Source of the DNA: Phascolarctobacterium sp.
GTDB taxonomy: Bacteria; Bacillota; Negativicutes; Acidaminococcales; Acidaminococcaceae
Reading direction: 5' to 3'
Length of the DNA: 64,000 nt
Assembly: GCA_003150755.1 (NCBI GenBank)
Contig: QAMT01000023.1
Coordinates: 124,001-188,000 of the forward strand
Under the pieces are notes generated by a model. The model was not told the DNA's origin, did no database searches, and worked only from the letters and a program-made list of their open reading frames with translations. Shown piece after piece: positions 24,530-32,607 of this stretch; position 1 is the first letter of the stretch; the number at the start of each line of letters is the position of its first letter. The position numbers and the translations under genes are program-made.

Positions 24530-24850
24530 ATGAAAACAACGGGGCTAATTTATATTATACTCGCCGTAATTACAGATGTTACCGCAAACTTCTGTCTAAA
24601 AAAATCCAACGGCTTCAGCAGAAAAAAATACGGCTTTGCCTCACTGGCACTTATCGGCGTTGCTTTTATGTTTATGGCACAGGCACTGATAACACTTGAT
24701 TTAAGCATTGCTTACGCCATTTGGGGTGCTTTGGGCATTTTGCTTACCACTTTTGTGGATAAACTGTTTTTTGGCCTCAGGATAAAACCTCTTGGCTTTT
24801 TAGGCATTGCCACTATGATAAGCGGCATTGTCATTTTAAAAATGGTATGA
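24530..24850 (+). CDS. SMR-family efflux subunit with Asp at the key acidic site
   Basis: Protein of 106 residues with four spans. Its first span reads AVITD16VTANFCLKKSNGF: the normally invariant SMR Glu is Asp here. YAIWGALGILL matches TM3. ATG 24530 is one base after the partner stop; the AGGA site lies 10 bases upstream. Pairing with an E14 partner suggests functional division of the two halves. Confidence 0.88.
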   Translation: MKTTGLIYIILAVITDVTANFCLKKSNGFSRKKYGFASLALIGVAFMFMAQALITLDLSIAYAIWGALGILLTTFVDKLFFGLRIKPLGFLGIATMISGIVILKMV

Positions 24851-24880
24851 CCCCCCTTATTCTGCTGGATAGGCAGCAGA

Positions 24881-24911
24881 CCCCCGAAGGCTATACTTCG
24901 GGGCTTTTTTG
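24881..24911 (+). terminator. Terminator of the SMR operon
   Basis: CCCGAAGG-type arm paired with CTTCGGG, followed by six Ts. Confidence 0.8.
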
Positions 24912-25024
24912 TTTAACAATAATATTAAATTTTACATATTTTTAGCGGGTAATTTCATGTAGTGTTTTTTAATCTATGGTAAAATATATTATATACAAAT
25001 TTATTTATGAAAGGGTGGTACCGC

Positions 25025-25660
25025 ATGAAAAAAACCTTATTGACTCTCGCAATTGCCGCAGGCCTTTTTGCCGCGCCTCTTACAACCGACGTTTTTACAG
25101 CTACTGCAGAAGCAAAACCGCTGCCGCCGCGCCCGGCTGCACGCGAAGGTCTGGTGCCGCATCAGGTACGCATAGATAACGAACTCAATTCCATCAGCGC
25201 ACGCTTTAGCATTGATGAATCAACTGTCGAAAAATATTATAACCAGGGCTGGGGCTTTAAAGAACTGCGCCGCGCAGCATTTTTGGCCTATGCCTCCGGT
25301 AAGGATATGGGCGCTGTTTTGGATTTAAAAACAACTAACAGCTGGCCGCGCGTTGAATATAAACTGGGCCTTACCCCTAACGATATCAAAGCAGCACACG
25401 AGAAAAACGATGCTGAATATTTAAAAACGGTACTTGGCATCGATGAAAGCACCTCGCTGCCGCTTCTTAAGCAAAACTTTTCGCTGCGCGACGTTGCCCA
25501 CGCTGCACTGATGAGCAAATATACCACCAGCACCCCGGCACAGATTGCAGAAATGCACAACCCGCCGGAAGCAAACTGGGACAGTGTAGCCACGCAGCTT
25601 GGCATCAGCTACGAGCAAATGCAGCAAGTGCGTGCGGAACTGGAAAAATTAAGACCGTAA
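25025..25660 (+). CDS. Secreted protein with an internal duplication, function unknown
   Basis: Protein of 211 residues with a signal peptide (about 1-30, cut near TATAEA-K). The mature part has two related units of about 75 residues: one with SIDESTVEKYYNQGWGFKEL, AAFLAYASGKDM and a WPRVEYKLGLTPNDIK end; the other with GIDESTSLPLLKQNFSLRDV, AALMSKYTTSTPAQI and a WDSVATQLGISYEQMQ end. Charged, helical, no cysteines. AAAGGGTGG sets the start at 25025; a frame from 25007 starts before it. No family recognised. Single-gene unit. Confidence 0.8.
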   Translation: MKKTLLTLAIAAGLFAAPLTTDVFTATAEAKPLPPRPAAREGLVPHQVRIDNELNSISARFSIDESTVEKYYNQGWGFKELRRAAFLAYASGKDMGAVLDLKTTNSWPRVEYKLGLTPNDIKAAHEKNDAEYLKTVLGIDESTSLPLLKQNFSLRDVAHAALMSKYTTSTPAQIAEMHNPPEANWDSVATQLGISYEQMQQVRAELEKLRP

Positions 25661-25673
25661 CCTCTATATACGC

Positions 25674-25704
25674 AAAAAGAGAAGGCAAACGCCTTCTCTT
25701 TTTT
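25674..25704. terminator. Bidirectional terminator between convergent genes
   Basis: AAAAGAGAAGGC paired with GCCTTCTCTTTT around AAAC, with flanking A- and T-runs. Confidence 0.85.
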
Positions 25705-25721
25705 ATTTGCAGATTGTAAAA

Positions 25722-27005
25722 TCAATCCTGCTCTTTTTTGTTTTTATAAACAAAGTAGTAAAACGGCACTGCAATAACCGCTGCGCCCAAGCCCATAATA
25801 AGCTGCTGAGGCTGCGCCTGCGCCAAAAGCCACAGGCTTGTCAGCACGGCGACTGCCGGAATAACAGGCCCGAAGGGAATTTTAAAAGCGCGCGGGGCAT
25901 CCGGCATTTTTTTGCGGAATACCGGAATTGAAAGACAGGTAGGAATATACTGCGAAAAGCGCGATACTACGCTGATAGAAGCAAGGAAGGTAAAGCTGCC
26001 GGTATAGGCAATCAGCATGGCAATAATTGTCGATGTCAGAATGCACCAATACGGTGCGTTAAAACGGTTTCTTTTGGTCATAACGGCAGGCAGCATGCCT
26101 TTTTCTGCCAAAGCAAGGCAACTGTAAGGCGTAACAAAAGATGAACTAATGCACAAAGCACCAATGGAAACCAAAGTGCCGGATGCAACAATGCCGGTGC
26201 CGAAGCTGCCAGCAATACGCCCAAAGGCCTCCTGTACAGGCACGGTAGTTGTGGCAAGCTCGTATCCCATAATACCGATAGCGCACGCTAAAAGCATAAA
26301 ATAAATTGCCGCTACAATAATAATTGAAACCAAAATTGCCTTCGGCAGATTTTTCTGCGGATTATCCATTTCAGATGCCGCAACGGCAATGCTTTCAAAC
26401 CCGGTAAAGGTAAAGAACAGCATTACGGCAGCCGTACCGAAGCTGCCCGGCGTATATTCCCCGCCAGGGAACAGCGGCGTAAAATTAGAGGTGTCAATAA
26501 AGAAAACACCCATGCCGATAAACAAAACAAACGGCAAAATTTTGGCAACCGTTGCAAGATTCTGAATAACTTTAAAAAGCTGTACGCCAAACAGGTTCAT
26601 TGTTGCCAAAAGCGCAAAAATTACGGTAACAATAATATTTTTCATCATCGGCGTACTGAGTTCCGGCATAATGCCGCCCAAAGCCGTAGCAAAACCAACG
26701 CCCATGGTAGAAAACGCAATAATGCGCGTAATCCATGTCAAAAAGCCAACCTCGTAACCAATAAAGTTGCCGAAAGCTTCTTTGGCATAAATATACGGGC
26801 CGCCGTTATCCTTAAAAAGCCCACTTGCTTCGGCAAAGCAAAAGGTCATTGCCAGCACCAGCAGCATATCAAACAGCAGCACGCCAAGGCTGGCAGGGCC
26901 AATAATGCTTACTGCCTTATTTGGCAAAAGAAAAATACCCGAACCGATAATGCTATTGATGCCGAAAAGCACAATAGTCCAAAACCCCATTTTCGCCTTA
27001 CTCAT
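25722..27005 (-). CDS. APC-superfamily amino acid/polyamine permease
   Basis: Membrane protein of 427 residues with 12 predicted spans. N-terminal GINSIIGSGIFLLPNK is the APC TM1 motif (unwound G-S-G-I-F), followed by FAEASGLFKDNGGPYIYAKE, also typical. C-terminal tail ends NKKEQD. The upstream gene encodes a PuuD-like hydrolase, a pairing seen in polyamine or gamma-glutamyl compound catabolism (PuuP/PuuD), so a polyamine or gamma-glutamyl amino acid is a fair guess for the substrate. Confidence 0.88.
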   Translation of the reverse strand: MSKAKMGFWTIVLFGINSIIGSGIFLLPNKAVSIIGPASLGVLLFDMLLVLAMTFCFAEASGLFKDNGGPYIYAKEAFGNFIGYEVGFLTWITRIIAFSTMGVGFATALGGIMPELSTPMMKNIIVTVIFALLATMNLFGVQLFKVIQNLATVAKILPFVLFIGMGVFFIDTSNFTPLFPGGEYTPGSFGTAAVMLFFTFTGFESIAVAASEMDNPQKNLPKAILVSIIIVAAIYFMLLACAIGIMGYELATTTVPVQEAFGRIAGSFGTGIVASGTLVSIGALCISSSFVTPYSCLALAEKGMLPAVMTKRNRFNAPYWCILTSTIIAMLIAYTGSFTFLASISVVSRFSQYIPTCLSIPVFRKKMPDAPRAFKIPFGPVIPAVAVLTSLWLLAQAQPQQLIMGLGAAVIAVPFYYFVYKNKKEQD

Positions 27006-27035
27006 AAATGAACTCTCCCTTATTTAAATAAGATA

Positions 27036-27776
27036 TTATCTGTTATTTTTGCTTGCGGCAACGCGGTCAATAAAATCCGCAAACAGCTTGCGCATTTCCG
27101 GATGCTCCTGCCACATATTTTCAGGATGCCACTGTACAGCGACAATCTGGCTGCCGTTTTCCGATTCGACGCCTTCAACAACACCGTCCGGAGCTTTTGC
27201 CGTAACTTTCAAGCCCCTGCCTATTTTTTTAAGCCCCTGATGATGGCGTGAATTTATATAAGCTTTGGCGCCAAGCGCTTTATACAACTCGCTGCCTTCT
27301 GCAATAATGGCATGGTGAGTAGGATAACCGCCCAACGCTCCCTGCGAATGGCGGATATACGCATCCGGGTTTTCGCTTGCCAAGTCCTGGTAAACACTGC
27401 CGCCCAGCATAATATTGATAAACTGGCAACCGCGGCAAATACCGAAAATCGGCTTGCCCGCTTTATAAAAAGCGCTGAAAATTTCTTTCTCAAAAATGTC
27501 GCGTTTATAATTGGTGCTGCCGATATGAAGCGACGGTTCTTCACCGAAAAAGGTCGGGTCAACATCCGGCCCGCCGGGAATAATCAGCGCGTCGAACATA
27601 TCTACGTAATCTTCTCCCTTAGCACCAGGCACATCAGGCAAAACAACCGGCAAAGCGCCGAGCTCACTAATAATATCAACCAAACCGCGCGCGGTAAACG
27701 GCGCCCTTACAAGATTAGTTACATCACTGGCATACGGATAAGTATCGGCAGTAATGGCAATACGTAATTTAGACAT
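27036..27776 (-). CDS. Gamma-glutamyl hydrolase of the class I amidotransferase fold (PuuD-like)
   Basis: Cytoplasmic peptidase C26-type enzyme of 246 residues. Motifs: ALIIPGGPDVDP, nucleophile Cys in GICRGCQFINI, NSRHHQGLK, and AVQWHPENMW with the catalytic His. This pattern matches gamma-glutamyl-GABA hydrolase and relatives that release gamma-linked glutamate. AGGAGG precedes the ATG. It is first in a two-gene operon with an APC permease 30 bases downstream. Confidence 0.88.
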   Translation of the reverse strand: MSKLRIAITADTYPYASDVTNLVRAPFTARGLVDIISELGALPVVLPDVPGAKGEDYVDMFDALIIPGGPDVDPTFFGEEPSLHIGSTNYKRDIFEKEIFSAFYKAGKPIFGICRGCQFINIMLGGSVYQDLASENPDAYIRHSQGALGGYPTHHAIIAEGSELYKALGAKAYINSRHHQGLKKIGRGLKVTAKAPDGVVEGVESENGSQIVAVQWHPENMWQEHPEMRKLFADFIDRVAASKNNR

Positions 27777-27791
27777 AAAAACCTCCTGAAC

Positions 27792-27824
27792 AAAAATAAA
27801 GGCAACAGATAATTATCTGCTGCC
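27792..27824 (-). terminator. Terminator of tRNA-Ser(GCU)
   Basis: Minus strand GGCAGCAGATAATTATCTGTTGCC hairpin (27824-27801) followed by TTTATTTTT, just after the tRNA. Confidence 0.8.
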
Positions 27825-27835
27825 TCTTGTTTGCA

Positions 27836-27925
27836 TGGCGGAGTGGCAGGGATTTGAACCCTGGCGGGAGTTACCCCCCTAACGATTTAGCAAACCGTCC
27901 TCTTCAGCCACTTGAGTACCACTCC
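27836..27925 (-). tRNA. tRNA-Ser(GCU)
   Basis: A 90-nt class II tRNA with encoded CCA. Acceptor GGAGTGG pairs with CCACTCC, anticodon loop TTGCTAA gives GCU, the long variable arm includes GTTAGGGGGGTAACTCCCGC, and the T-arm is AGGGTTCAAATCCCT. Confidence 0.95.
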
Positions 27926-27942
27926 AATTGACTTACTTAGAT

Positions 27943-27971
27943 AGTATACACCATTTATTTAAGTTTTTCAA
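27943..27971 (-). promoter_or_regulatory. Promoter of tRNA-Ser(GCU)
   Basis: Minus strand TTGAAA (27971-27966), 17-base spacer, TATACT (27948-27943). Confidence 0.8.
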
Positions 27972-27990
27972 GTATTTTCGGTATATAATT

Positions 27991-28638
27991 TTAATTTTTT
28001 TCTGTTTTTCTTTTAGGGCGTTCATAATCAACGTCACCATTAGCCAGCGCCCACAGATAAAAGCTGGCAATAGATGCGTAAGGGCTGTAACGCTTATGAT
28101 ACTTTGCCACGAGTGCCGGCGTTATTTTTTTATGTCCATATAAAAGTTTCAAGCCGTTCTGAATAGCAATATCGCCTCCGCTTAAAATATTAGTGCGGCC
28201 CAGTGAAAATATCAGCTGCATTTCCGCTGTCCAGCGTCCGATGCCGTCCAGCTTTACCAGTTCTGCGCACACTTCTTCATCGCTTAGCCGCGTAAGCCCT
28301 GCCAAATCAAGCCCGCCAGTCAGCACTTTATCCGCCAGGCGTTTAATGTATGCGGCCTTCCTGCCGGATAATCCGCACGAGCGCAGTTCTTCTTCCGTTA
28401 CAGAGTTAATTGCCTGCGGAGTAACTTTACCGCCCAGCAGAGCTAAAAAACGCTGCCACACGCTTGCTTTTGCTTTACGCGATATTTGCTGCCCGGCAAT
28501 GGAATTAACCAAGGACACAAAGATATCAGGATACAGCTCGCGCCTGATATAACCGGCTTTTTCAATAACAGCCGCCAGGCGTTTATTCTTCTTTTTTAAG
28601 TAATTCAGTTCCTTATCGCCATATTCAAAATAAACCAT
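27991..28638 (-). CDS. DNA-3-methyladenine glycosylase II-like (AlkA/HhH-GPD)
   Basis: Base-excision repair glycosylase of 215 residues. Features: SIAGQQISRKAKASVW early, the helix-hairpin-helix LDGIGRWTAEM, and the catalytic Asp in SGGDIAIQNG. The AlkA N-terminal domain is absent, as in the short bacterial Mag1-like enzymes. It removes alkylated purines from DNA. Single gene between two tRNA-Ser genes, with no adaptive-response partner seen. Confidence 0.9.
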   Translation of the reverse strand: MVYFEYGDKELNYLKKKNKRLAAVIEKAGYIRRELYPDIFVSLVNSIAGQQISRKAKASVWQRFLALLGGKVTPQAINSVTEEELRSCGLSGRKAAYIKRLADKVLTGGLDLAGLTRLSDEEVCAELVKLDGIGRWTAEMQLIFSLGRTNILSGGDIAIQNGLKLLYGHKKITPALVAKYHKRYSPYASIASFYLWALANGDVDYERPKRKTEKN

Positions 28639-28652
28639 TTGGCACCTATAAC

Positions 28653-28675
28653 AAAAACGCGCCCTGACAGGCGCG
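28653..28675 (-). terminator. Terminator of tRNA-Ser(UGA)
   Basis: Minus strand CGCGCC-TGTCAG-GGCGCG stem-loop followed by five Ts, nine bases after the tRNA. Confidence 0.85.
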
Positions 28676-28684
28676 GTAAAATCA

Positions 28685-28772
28685 TGGCGGAGAGGGTGGG
28701 ATTCGAACCCACGGAGGCTTGCACCTCGCTGGTTTTCAAGACCAGAGCCTTAAACCACTCGACCACCTCTCC
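28685..28772 (-). tRNA. tRNA-Ser(UGA)
   Basis: An 88-nt class II tRNA with encoded CCA. Acceptor GGAGAGG pairs with CCTCTCC, anticodon loop CTTGAAA gives UGA, a long variable arm follows, and the T-arm is GTGGGTTCGAATCCCAC. Confidence 0.95.
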
Positions 28773-28785
28773 CTGCTAATTTTTT

Positions 28786-28814
28786 ATTATATGATAAATA
28801 TGCCCCGCCGTCAA
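28786..28814 (-). promoter_or_regulatory. Promoter of tRNA-Ser(UGA)
   Basis: Minus strand TTGACG (28814-28809), 17-base spacer, TATAAT (28791-28786). It starts two bases after the cyclodeaminase stop. Confidence 0.82.
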
Positions 28815-28816
28815 TA

Positions 28817-29449
28817 TTATTTTAAAACTTCGTCGGTACGGGCCAGCACGAATGCTTCTATTTCCATAGCTTTGGCTTCCAGCTGCTGCATTTTAGCGCG
28901 CGCCGCCGCTGTGTATTCATCGTCTTTAATCAGCCCCAGGTTGATTTTTACGTTGTACAGCGCACTGCGCATAGCTGCCCGCGCAACGAGTGCCGATACC
29001 GTACCGTCGCTGATTGCATTGGGGTTGCCAAACACAATAAGCCTGCGCGCCAGTTTCAGCACTTCCATGGTTTTATCTGCAATCTGCATCGGCACTTCTG
29101 CCGCAGCAATAGCCGCCTGGCCTATTGCCGCTGTACGCATAGCCTTTTCGGTATCCGTTGCCTTAGGCATTTTATATGCTTCCATAAATTTGGCAAACAC
29201 TTTGGCATCGTCATCTGCAAGCTGCGATAATTCAAGACGCAGCCTGTCCGCAGCAGCAATAATTTCTACCGTTGCCGCCTCGCCCTTTTCACTGGCAGTT
29301 TTGCCAAGCGTCAGGTTCGCCAGCATCGCCGTCAAGGCCGCAGCCACCGCACCGCAAAGGGCCGATGCCGCACCGCCGCCCGGAGTTGGCTGTTTGGAAG
29401 CCAGCTCATCCAAAAAATCTCCGCAAGTCGTATCAATTAACCTTTCCAT
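28817..29449 (-). CDS. Cyclodeaminase/cyclohydrolase family protein (FTCD C-domain, FchA-like)
   Basis: Helical protein of 210 residues that acts on one-carbon folates: formimino-THF cyclodeaminase or methenyl-THF cyclohydrolase. LASKQPTPGGGAASALCGAVAAAL near the N-terminus is the family signature. It overlaps the end of the upstream nucleotidase gene by 17 bases and its GGAGG site lies inside that gene, so translation is coupled. No histidine-degradation genes are near. Confidence 0.88.
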   Translation of the reverse strand: MERLIDTTCGDFLDELASKQPTPGGGAASALCGAVAAALTAMLANLTLGKTASEKGEAATVEIIAAADRLRLELSQLADDDAKVFAKFMEAYKMPKATDTEKAMRTAAIGQAAIAAAEVPMQIADKTMEVLKLARRLIVFGNPNAISDGTVSALVARAAMRSALYNVKINLGLIKDDEYTAAARAKMQQLEAKAMEIEAFVLARTDEVLK

Positions 29450-30947
29450 AATTGCCTCCTGTTATTATAAGCCTGTCATCTGCTGTAAAATCAATAGTTT
29501 TAAACTTACGCAGCCGGTTAGCAAAAAAATCAGTATCCTCTTCCGGCCACAAAAGCACTTTACTGCGCCATTTTGCCAGCGAAGCATATCCGTCGCCGCC
29601 CTCTGCCATAAAATCATTGGTCACAACGGTATAATATTTATCGTTTTCCAGTTTACTGCCATCCGTTAAAACGGCATTTTTTATACGCTTGCCTTCCGGC
29701 GCAGTTAAATCTGCCGTTATTTTTATCCCGCTAAAGCGGATACGGCTTATTTCCTGCCCGGTAATGCCATGCTCCAATGCCGCAAGAATATCGCTGCCCT
29801 TTAGTTCCAACATATAAAGCTTGCTGTTGAATGGAAAAATTTCTTTCAGATTGCGCAACGTCACATTGCCGCCAGGCAGCTGTGCCCGCACTGCGCCGCC
29901 GTTATAAAGCGCAATATCTGCCGCAAAGCCTGTTTTAAGCAAATCCATAAAATAATCGCCTACCGTCGAAGCACCCTGCCGGTCGTTACTAAGCACCGAT
30001 GGATTTTGTGCCAGCACCTCGTTATATTTATCATCAACAGATTTAAACACCGGCGCCAGCAGCCTTGCAAGCTCTGCATCACTGCCTGGCGGCAGGTCAT
30101 TAACCTTGTAAACCTCAGCAGATCTGCCGGTAATCTTTTTGTCATCCGTGGAATAATCCAGCTTTATATGCCCTATAAATTTGCCGTATTCTCCTGCCTG
30201 AATTACAGGTATGCCGTTATAGCTGCGGGCAAAAACAATGTGGCTGTCGCCAGTTATAAAAGCGTCAACGCCCTGCGTTTTTTCAAGCAGCGGTACAATA
30301 TCGCCCGTCAGCTTGCCGTCAACTTCTTCACTGCCGATATGCGCCAGTACAATAATAACTTCCGCGCCAGCGTTTTTTAACAGCGGCACATATTTATTAA
30401 CGGCATCTTCCGGCGCAGTAATTTCCAGCCCGCTGATGCGCCCCTGCTTAACTTTATTAAAGGCATCCTTGCCGATAACACCAATAACGCCAATTTTAAC
30501 GCCAGAGGCTTCCGTAATTGTATATGGCTTAAACGGCAGCGGTTTTCCATTGGTACTTGTTATATTAGCCGCAAGCAGCGGAAACTTGGCCATCACCGCC
30601 TGCTGACGGATAAGCAGCATATCGTAATCAAAGGTATGGTTGCCGATGCAGTCAGCCGCAAATTTCATTTCGTTCATTGCCGAAACAACCGGCAGGCCTT
30701 TAAATTCATCAGCGTCAATGCTGCCCGAAAACATATCACCAGCACCGAGCAAAAGCACGCCGCCGGGATTTTTAGCCCTAAAGCCCTGCACAACGCCGCC
30801 CAGCCTTGCAGCACCGGGGCAGCCGTCTGCCGCACGCAAATGCCCGTGCCAATCGTTTAACGACAGCACATCAATATGCACAATCTCCGCGCAGGCTGTA
30901 TTTACAAAGAGCAGCAGCGCCAAAACAAAGCCTAAAATTCTTTTCAT
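29433..30947 (-). CDS. Secreted 5'-nucleotidase/UshA-family metallophosphatase
   Basis: Periplasmic hydrolase of 504 residues for nucleotides or related phosphoesters. Signal peptide 1-20 (ends NTACA-E). Metallophosphatase domain (about 22-280): SLNDWHGH, LLGAGDMFSGS, GNHTFDYD (usual form GNHEFD), VLAHIGSEE and ITGDSHIVF. C-terminal 5'-nucleotidase domain (about 310-490) with YNGGAVRAQLPGG and ITNDF-like VVTNDFMAEGGDGY. First gene of a two-gene unit with the cyclodeaminase. Confidence 0.92.
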   Translation of the reverse strand: MKRILGFVLALLLFVNTACAEIVHIDVLSLNDWHGHLRAADGCPGAARLGGVVQGFRAKNPGGVLLLGAGDMFSGSIDADEFKGLPVVSAMNEMKFAADCIGNHTFDYDMLLIRQQAVMAKFPLLAANITSTNGKPLPFKPYTITEASGVKIGVIGVIGKDAFNKVKQGRISGLEITAPEDAVNKYVPLLKNAGAEVIIVLAHIGSEEVDGKLTGDIVPLLEKTQGVDAFITGDSHIVFARSYNGIPVIQAGEYGKFIGHIKLDYSTDDKKITGRSAEVYKVNDLPPGSDAELARLLAPVFKSVDDKYNEVLAQNPSVLSNDRQGASTVGDYFMDLLKTGFAADIALYNGGAVRAQLPGGNVTLRNLKEIFPFNSKLYMLELKGSDILAALEHGITGQEISRIRFSGIKITADLTAPEGKRIKNAVLTDGSKLENDKYYTVVTNDFMAEGGDGYASLAKWRSKVLLWPEEDTDFFANRLRKFKTIDFTADDRLIITGGNYGKVN

Positions 30948-31004
30948 AACCCCTCCAAAATAAAAGCTTTTTTAGTATTCGCCGCCGCCTGCTTAAATAC
31001 CTGC

Positions 31005-31034
31005 AAAAAAAAGACAGGGCAATCAATCCCTGTC
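31005..31034 (-). terminator. Terminator of the LPS operon, overlapping the last stop codon
   Basis: Minus strand GACAGGG paired with CCCTGTC (31034-31013), then eight Ts. The stem starts in the last sense codons of the YqgF-like gene and its TGA stop is in the loop, a compact end for the long lpxB-to-yqgF unit. Confidence 0.88.
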
Positions 31035-31451
31035 TTTTTGTTTTGCTATATATCGTTTTACAAGCACTGCCGCTGCATAGCCGTCCAACGGTTCCGGCGG
31101 CACCCGCAGCCCTTCCGGCAACAGCGCGCGCCAGCCATGCGGCTTGTTAAGCTGCCAATATAAGGTGCGCGCCTGCTCTGTACTGTGCTTTTCGTCAATC
31201 TCTATTACCGGCACGGTTGTAAAAACCTGCCCCAGCACTTTATGTACAGGCCTGGTATTGGTTCCGTTGCCGATAATTACGGCTTTAATAAATCCGCCAT
31301 AATACGCATTCAGCTTTTGCAAAACCTCCGGCAGTGTTTTGGTTTCCACCCATTCGGCGCTGATAACTTCGCCGTCAGGCTTTACCTTTGCCACGCCCGT
31401 TTTAAAGCTGCCCGGGTCAATACCAAGCAAAAACTCATTCTCTGTCTGCAT
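31023..31451 (-). CDS. RNase H-fold protein, YqgF/RuvX-like nuclease
   Basis: Small cytoplasmic protein of 142 residues. FLLGIDPGSFKTGVA with the first catalytic Asp, IEIDEKHSTEQAR with a second acidic pair, and DGYAAAVLVKRY with a C-terminal Asp match the YqgF/RuvC-type RNase H fold. Relatives process 16S rRNA or Holliday junctions. I chose ATG 31451, six bases after AGAGG, inside the DUF3084 gene end. It closes the outer-membrane cluster. Confidence 0.78.
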   Translation of the reverse strand: MQTENEFLLGIDPGSFKTGVAKVKPDGEVISAEWVETKTLPEVLQKLNAYYGGFIKAVIIGNGTNTRPVHKVLGQVFTTVPVIEIDEKHSTEQARTLYWQLNKPHGWRALLPEGLRVPPEPLDGYAAAVLVKRYIAKQKDRD

Positions 31452-32589
31452 CTTCAACCTCTAAACGCAGCAGCACCGGTCCGGAAGTATAAATATCGCC
31501 ACGGGCATAGGCTTTAAGCATTACCTTGCCGCCAAGGTCTGCCATTCTTTCACCGGTCTGCACCATCGTCCCGGCATCAAGGTTGCCAACCTTGCCGGTC
31601 AGCGGGTCGGGCATTACGCCTGCGCGCACCGCAGTATGGTTTACGGCGTTCAAAAAGCTTAAAATCTCGCGGTCCAGTCCGTATTTAATGCTGCTGACAT
31701 CAATAAGTTTACTGTAAATAAGTTCGTTATTGTGGTAAACACATTCATTGTGTACAAGCTCAATAGTGCAGATTGCAGGTTCTCCGGCAATAATATTGGC
31801 TACTGCGCGCAGCCTTACAAACACATTGCCTTCAGCCGCCTGAATTTCCTGCTGCGCAGCTTTAGCCAGCTCACCTGGCAGCCACAAAACACCGACCGGT
31901 TCTTCGCTGCGGATGCCCATGCGCTGCATGGCTGCTTCGTTAGCAGCGTTAAGGAACATTTCCATCTGCTTGGCGTTTTCTTCGTCATTCAGCTTGCTGC
32001 TAAGCACACCGGCATAAATAACTTCGCCGCTGCGGTAAACCACATCACCCTCACGCATCGCCACAATTCCGCGGCGCAAACGCTCGGTTGTTTCCTCAAG
32101 CGTCCCGACTTCTTTTTCAAGCTGCGCTTTCGATTCCGTCAGGTTATTTACTTCTATGCGGGCACGCCCAAGCTCTTCGCGGCTGGTATTTACTTCGTTT
32201 TCAAGCTGCATTTTTTCTGCGCTGATAGCGTCAATTTCACTGTCCAGTTCTTTTATTTCTCGGTTGCGGTCAGCCAAATCAGCCCGCGCCTTTTCAATTT
32301 CCAGCGACGCTGCGGTTTTTTCTTTATTAAGGCTGCTTAATTCATCCTGCAAACGTTCCATGCCAAACATGGCAGTCCTTGCGCTGTCAGATGAAATTGC
32401 CATAACGATAATCGTCGTCGCTGCAATCAAAACGCCCGTTATTACCGTCATCAGCACCGAGGTATAATAAGGCCTAAGCCCAAAAACAGACAGTTTTTTC
32501 TTGCCGATTTTACTGCCCAGCTTGTCGCCGATAAAAGCAATCAGCCCGCCGACAACAGCCAGTATAATTATCAGGCGTAACCCAAACAT
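31435..32589 (-). CDS. DUF3084 membrane protein with coiled coil
   Basis: Protein of 384 residues: two N-terminal spans (about 3-22 and 43-67), a long coiled coil (about 75-170, rich in E, K and L), and a C-terminal globular part with VVYRSGEVIYAGVL and FLNAVNHTAVRAGVMPDP. DUF3084 proteins are common in Negativicutes and cyanobacteria and have no settled role. Its place after the LptF/G gene suggests a part in envelope assembly. Confidence 0.85.
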   Translation of the reverse strand: MFGLRLIIILAVVGGLIAFIGDKLGSKIGKKKLSVFGLRPYYTSVLMTVITGVLIAATTIIVMAISSDSARTAMFGMERLQDELSSLNKEKTAASLEIEKARADLADRNREIKELDSEIDAISAEKMQLENEVNTSREELGRARIEVNNLTESKAQLEKEVGTLEETTERLRRGIVAMREGDVVYRSGEVIYAGVLSSKLNDEENAKQMEMFLNAANEAAMQRMGIRSEEPVGVLWLPGELAKAAQQEIQAAEGNVFVRLRAVANIIAGEPAICTIELVHNECVYHNNELIYSKLIDVSSIKYGLDREILSFLNAVNHTAVRAGVMPDPLTGKVGNLDAGTMVQTGERMADLGGKVMLKAYARGDIYTSGPVLLRLEVEDADRE

Positions 32590-32607
32590 ACACTCACCCC
32601 AAAATTT

